Assembly (NCBI GenBank): GCA_947471745.1 | Contig: CANJKZ010000080.1 | Location: 665,501 to 729,500 of the forward strand | Source of the DNA: Closterium sp. Naga37s-1 | Taxonomy: Eukaryota; Streptophyta; Zygnematophyceae; Desmidiales; Closteriaceae | Length of the DNA stretch: 64,000 nucleotides | Direction: 5' to 3' | Shown: piece after piece, positions 60,363-64,000 of the stretch | How positions within the stretch are numbered: the first letter of the stretch is position 1 | Layout: each line of letters opens with the position of its first letter | Notes under the pieces: generated by a model | Databases searched by the model: none | The model's input: only the letters and a program-made list of their open reading frames with translations | Told to the model about the DNA's origin: nothing | Made by a program: the position numbers and the translations under genes

Positions 60363-63300
60363 CTGCATTTGCAGCAGTAGCATGGGCCTCACCTCCCACT
60401 TATGGCATTCTACTGCTTATGGAGGAGAGGAGGAGTAGAAGGCATGTGGGTCGAGCCCCACTGATTAAAAAACGGGAGAGACATGGTGACACAGTTTGAG
60501 CAACTCTGTTATTGCCACGGTGGTTGTGGTAGTGCTGGCTTCAAACGCTATTCCTAGTGTACCAAAGGAGCTACCTTGGGTTGCAGTTGTGGCGGCTTGG
60601 GCGGATTTGCTTGTCTTATGTGGCCAGAATTCAAGGAGGGCCTGGTGGCGGTGGTTGATAGATGAGATGATGAGCTCCATGTGGTGCTTGTCCTCCTTGC
60701 CGCTTATCTAGCAAGGAAAATAGCAGAGGGAACATAGCAGGCGGTGTATAGCAAACGGAAGGGAGCATAGCATAGGGCGGGGCAGAGGTAACACAGCTGG
60801 GGGAGCATAGCAAGGGAGCATAGCAGAGGTAACACAGCTGGGGGAGAATAGCAAGGGAGCATAGCAGAGGTAACACAGCTGGGGGAGCATAGCAAAGGGA
60901 GCATAGCAGAGGTAACACAGCAGAGGGAGAATTGCTAGGGAGCATAGCAGAGGTAACACAGCTGGGGGAGAATAGCAAGGGAGCATAGCAGAGGTAACAC
61001 AGCTGGGGGAGAATAGCAAGGGAGCATAGCAGAGGTAACACAGCTGGGGGAGAATAGCAAGGGAGCATAGCAGAGGTAACACAGCAGGGGGAGCATAGCA
61101 AAGGGAGCTGGCGAGCAGGCGCGAGGGTTTGACAGAGACGGAGCGGACCGGCAGAGATGGAGCTGTGCTGGTGACATAGCACAGAGGGAACATAGCACAG
61201 AGGGAACATAGCACAGAGGGAACATAGCACAGAGGGAACATAGCCGCCGCAGCCGCCAGGTATGGCAAACGGCCTTTGCTGGGCACGACCGGGTCCGGCT
61301 AACGGCCTTTGCTGGGCACATAGGAGCTTTATGAGCATGGTGGGGAAGGGGGGAGGAGCGTCAGGCGCTGCTCCATATGGCGGAGCCGGCATGGCATCGG
61401 GGTCGGGCACGACAAGATGACTCTGTTGGGGTCATACGAGTCCTCTGCTGTGTCCCTGTGGGGGGAGATGGGGGATAAGACTAACCATGATTGTATGAGA
61501 GAGGATGGGCAAGGGCAGTTGAGCGAGCACTACACTGAGGCACAGCCAGGTGTGGTAGGAAGTCCTGTTGGGGACGTAGGATCAATTTTCTGTTTCCCTG
61601 TGGCCATGGGATTGGGGGGACGAGGAGGAGGAGCATAAACCATGGCAATACAAGGGGAGGGGAGTGTGGGCATGAGAGCAGAAGAGCAATGCACCACAGA
61701 CAGGCACCACCACAGACAGGCGCCACCACAGCCAGGCACAATCACAGACAGGCACCACCACAGACAGGCACCACCACAGACAGGCACCATCACAGACAGG
61801 CACCACCACAGACAGGCACCACCACAGCCAGGCACCACCACAGACAGGCACCACCACAGCCAGGCACCACCACAGACAGGCACCACCACAGACAGGCACC
61901 ACCACAGATAGGCACCACCACAGCCAGGCACCACCACAGACAGGCACCACCACAGCCAGGCACCACCACAGACAGGCACCACCACAGACAGGCACCACCA
62001 CAGACAGGCACCACCACAGCCAGGCACCGCCAGGTCTGACTGACAAGATGGCATTGTCGGTCGGTGGGGAGCGACAGAAGGTAAGAGGGTTTTCATGCAT
62101 GTAGACTGACAGCAGTGCTGACCAGAGGCAGTAACGGTAGTAGTGGGTTATTCGGAGCAGCTTTCCCCTCATGCCGGCTCTCACAGCCTCTGCACTGCCC
62201 ACCATCGTTCTGCCCACCCCGGTGTGCGTGGCGGGTGGTGGGGTTGAGAGGGAAAGGAGGGCATGAGATTCAGTGAGCATGGAGAGAGGGGAGGAGGGAT
62301 ATGTGTGCTCTCACGGCCCCTGCACTGCCCACCATCGTTATGCCCACCTGTTGTGCGTGGGGCAGTGGGGTTGAGAGGGAAAGGATGACAGGAGAGTGGT
62401 GGGTGAAGAGAAAACGCGCAGGGTGGATGGTCCAGCATGGAGTAGAGTGAATCGGGTGGACCAGGATAGAGCACGGTGGAGAACGGTGGAGAACGGTGGA
62501 GCACAACAGTGGTGCAACTTTGTGATGCAAGGAGATGAGCACGTACAACAATGAGGCGGGAGTTTCCTGGAACCTTCACGGACCACACCTCCCCTGGTCG
62601 AAATGCTCGCAGGCCTTCGGCCGGCACTTGGCGGACAGAGGAGTGTAGAGGAAAGCAGAGCGTGTAGAGGGGAGCTGAGCCTGAATTTTTGCCCTCTTGA
62701 CTGACCTCGACCCTCGCTCTCACCTGCACGCCTGGCGCCATGAGGGCAGCCCCTGACAGCACGTAGCGGGAGACCTCTCATGCACTGGAAGCTGCACTCC
62801 TCCCTCTCCCTGTAACCTATTGCAATTTACCCTAAACCCTGATCCCACTTGCACCTGCACGCCCGGTGACAGGAGGTCAGCCCCTGACAGCACGTAGCAG
62901 GAGACCTTCCAAGCACTAGAAGCTGCATTCTACCCTCTCCCTGCACCCTACTGCACTGTACCCTAAACCCTCGTCCCACTCTCACCTGCACGCCTGGCGC
63001 CATGAGGTCAGCCCCTGACAGCACATAGCGGGAAACCTCCCCTCCCTTGAGCAGGAAGGACGGCAGCAGGTCGGGTACAAGCCATAGCGCAAACACTGAG
63101 GAAGGGAGTGGGGTTAAGGTGACAGGGGTTCAGGGTTTGAAGGTGACAGCGTTGCGGTTGGCCTCAAGAGACAGTTGAGTCGAATTGGAGGTCAACACGT
63201 CCCCTTGAGCAGGAACGACGGCACCAGGACAGGCACAAGCCACAGCGCAATCACTGGGGATGGGGAGTGGGGTTGTGTGAATGATGCGAGAGGATTGGTG

Positions 63301-64000
63301 GGACAGTTGACTCTTGAGTCGATTCAAAGGCCACCTCCCCGCCCTTAATAAGAACAAGGGCAGCAGATCAGCCACCCAGCGCGAACACTGGGGATGGATG
63401 GGGTGGGGTTGCAGGGAGTGGGTGTGTCAGTCAGCGATGGGTACAAGACAAGACGCCTCAGTCCTCCCTGAACCGGAGCAAGAACAATGGCAGCAGGTCA
63501 GGCACAAGCTACAAGGGAAACAATGGGAATAGGGCGTCAGAAATGGGTTTGAGGGGCAGGAATTGAGTGCATGAGGTTGAGATTCTGAAATTCAAGGTTT
63601 CGGGGTTGATAAGCGGAGTGTGAGCAGCAGGTGACTGTTGAATTGCAGTGAAGATAACTGAAGTACTAGCATGGGACGGGAACGGAGGGTGCACCAGAAG
63701 CACATGCAATGGATGGCAACCCCCAATGGGAGATTGGTGGAAGGGGGAAAATATATAACCGGAAAATTGAACTATTACACCCGCATGAGGGCTGGGGGAA
63801 AGAACAGCGGAGGGGAGCGGTGAAGGAGGAAAGGAGGAGGGGGAGGAAAAGGGTTCGTGTGAGAATTTGTGTGGTTACATGGCGATGTGGTTACCAGTGG
63901 GGTAGATCTCGGTGCCCCTGCCGTCGCAGTCGAAGAGCATGGGCAGCCCGCTCTCGAGTCCGTACACCAGCACGCGATTCACCAGCCTCGTCACTGCCAC
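60156..64000 (-). CDS. eIF2D (ligatin)-like gene, partial and degenerate
   Basis: eIF2D is a cytosolic non-canonical initiation and recycling factor built of an N-terminal PUA-side domain, a central SWIB/winged-helix part and a C-terminal SUI1 domain. Four exons can be set here: 64000-63895, 63095-62986, 62209-62123 and 60362-60156. Another lies near 62.56-62.64 kb, and a remnant around 60.48-60.56 kb. Exon phases agree between the first two (phase 1, then 0). I cannot find a SWIB domain before the SUI1 exon, nor the last strand of SUI1 (the EVLVQG-like part), and the ITELLKLCHHVSPVF remnant runs into a TAA. It is therefore probably a decaying copy or a gene with displaced exons. The start lies beyond the right edge. 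Confidence 0.7.
60780..61100. repeat. 41 bp minisatellite
   Basis: About eight copies of a unit joining CACAGCTGGGGGAGAATAGC and AAGGGAGCATAGCAGAGGTA; some copies are shortened. It lies between the SUI1 exon and the PUA-side exons. Confidence 0.85.
61165..61245. repeat. 16 bp repeat (CACAGAGGGAACATAG)
   Basis: Four to five tandem copies; the sequence is related to the 41 bp unit. Confidence 0.85.
61246..61689. other. presumed intron, no exon recognised
   Basis: Unique-looking sequence with a 21 bp direct repeat (CGGCCTTTGCTGGGCAC near 61270 and 61302). No eIF2D-like segment was found. Confidence 0.35.
61690..62030. repeat. 16 bp minisatellite (CAGGCACCACCACAGA)
   Basis: About 21 tandem copies alternating CACAGA and CACAGC ends. 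Frames on both strands give simple peptides (HHRQAPPQT, GGACLWWCLSVVVP), which are by-products. Confidence 0.92.
62123..62209 (-). CDS. eIF2D-like exon (GKLLRITHYYRYCLW)
   Basis: Acceptor GGGTGGGCAG, then TMVGSAEAVRAGMRGKLLRI and THYYRYCLW, and donor GTCAGC. It corresponds to the family's MSSxEAxxAGxxGKxxxxxHxYxDxLW stretch. Confidence 0.65.
62190..62390 (-). repeat. duplicated exon start (GKLLRITHYY exon)
   Basis: The acceptor and first codons of the exon at 62209 (MVGSAEAVRAG) recur at about 62303-62345 as MVGSAGAVRAH, with about 80 bp of intron (CACCACCC, GAGAGGGAAAGG) copied along. Confidence 0.75.
62560..62640 (-). CDS. eIF2D-like exon, approximate borders
   Basis: Minus-strand VPAEGLRAFRPGEVWSVKVP followed by GNSRLIV, then a possible donor GTACGT. 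It corresponds to the eIF2D stretch that leads into the PxAVG segment. The acceptor is uncertain (pyrimidine-rich CTCTGTCCGCCAAG). Confidence 0.6.
62700..63040 (-). repeat. tandem triplication of exon 3' end and donor (about 132 bp)
   Basis: The segment coding VSRYVLSGADLMAPGVQ plus donor occurs at 62986 (intact), 62853 (VSCYVLSGADLLSPGVQ) and 62720 (VSRYVLSGAALMAPGVQ), each followed by similar intron sequence (CCCTCTCCCTG, TACCCTAAACCCT). Confidence 0.85.
62986..63095 (-). CDS. eIF2D-like exon, PUA core
   Basis: Acceptor TCCTTCCTCAG, then VFALWLVPDLLPSFLLKGG, EVSRYVLSGADLMAPGVQ, and donor CAG|GTGAGA. The pattern TVYALW...LLP.F...GADLMxPGV is diagnostic of the eIF2D/MCT-1 family. It is 110 nt and joins the previous exon in frame. 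Confidence 0.8.
63180..63545 (-). repeat. three decayed copies of exon 5' end
   Basis: The start of the PUA-core exon (VFALWLVPDLLPSFLLKG) recurs at about 63190-63245 (VIALWLVPVLVPSFLLKG), 63330-63390 and 63450-63525 in increasingly altered form, each with a bit of its acceptor side. Confidence 0.7.
63546..63894. other. intron of eIF2D-like gene, nothing else seen
   Basis: GA-rich and AT-rich sequence between the last exon copy and the exon at 63895. No feature was recognised. Confidence 0.4.
63895..64000 (-). CDS. eIF2D-like exon, PUA side (runs off window)
   Basis: Minus-strand frame VTRLVNRVLVYGLESGLPML followed by FDCDGRGTEIYPT, then donor G|GTAACC. It matches the eIF2D/MCT-1 pattern PLFFDxDGRGxEIxPT that precedes the PUA core. 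Confidence 0.75.

Noticed and set aside
60430-60470. tRNA T-arm-like sequence (GTGGGTCGAGCCCCAC)
   Set aside because: The loop is one base short, and no matching acceptor, D-arm or anticodon arm lies upstream on either strand.
61690-62030. Possible CRISPR-like array
   Set aside because: Units are strictly tandem 16-mers without spacers, in a eukaryotic intron.

Overview
This 64 kb window is eukaryotic nuclear DNA, most likely from a green alga or other green-lineage organism. The grounds are an AP2/ERF-like domain, spliced genes with GT-AG introns, Ty1/copia elements and an eIF2D gene. A streptophyte (for example zygnematophyte) alga is my guess; only a database search could confirm it. There is no bacterial operon structure.

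Left flank (1-14.3 kb). A Ty1/copia element runs in from the left edge (RT-RNase H and one LTR, 1-2120). It abuts an AP2-like coding region (2139-2975) that appears cut at its 5' side. An eroded acidic, NLS-rich multi-exon gene follows (3471-about 4700), then a solo LTR of the same copia family in the opposite orientation (5311-6122). Next come a predicted two-exon secreted protein on the minus strand (6550-7273) and a small inverted-repeat element (7474-7646). A second, broken copia element on the minus strand starts at 7646 and its 5' side dissolves into a GC-rich tandem array (13440-14195).

Centre (14.4-57.8 kb). This is the main feature: about eleven non-LTR retrotransposon (LINE) copies, all on the plus strand and head to tail, joined through (GA)n microsatellites. 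They encode an RT followed by a zinc knuckle and a PD-(D/E)XK restriction-like endonuclease (RLE) at the C-terminus, with no APE domain. Three subfamilies are visible: A (YADDITIVG in the RT), B (FADDVTFLG) and C (YADDVTFIG). One B copy (38.19-43.04 kb) has a single uninterrupted 1526-codon ORF. Most copies end in ATCAATACAAGGACCATTA plus a GA repeat, and several begin just after a GA repeat with a TATA box and two GC hairpins. B and C copies also carry a long antisense ORF in their 5' third. It sits in a constant register against the sense ORF, and a small comparison by eye suggests it is under constraint. A second minus-strand copia element (25452-30488, target duplication GCGGA) is inserted in the start of one B copy.

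Right flank (57.8-64 kb). A long purine-rich tract is followed by DNA in which I see no gene. At the right edge lies part of an eIF2D-like (ligatin) gene on the minus strand: PUA-side exons at 62.1-64.0 kb and a SUI1 exon at 60.16-60.36 kb. Its exons and exon-intron borders have been tandemly duplicated, and its introns hold minisatellites. One minisatellite repeats the 5' splice site of the SUI1 exon.

Taken together, a gene-bearing region has been expanded mainly by a GA-microsatellite-associated RLE LINE that seems to insert repeatedly into its own GA tails. Copia elements and local tandem duplication have added to this.
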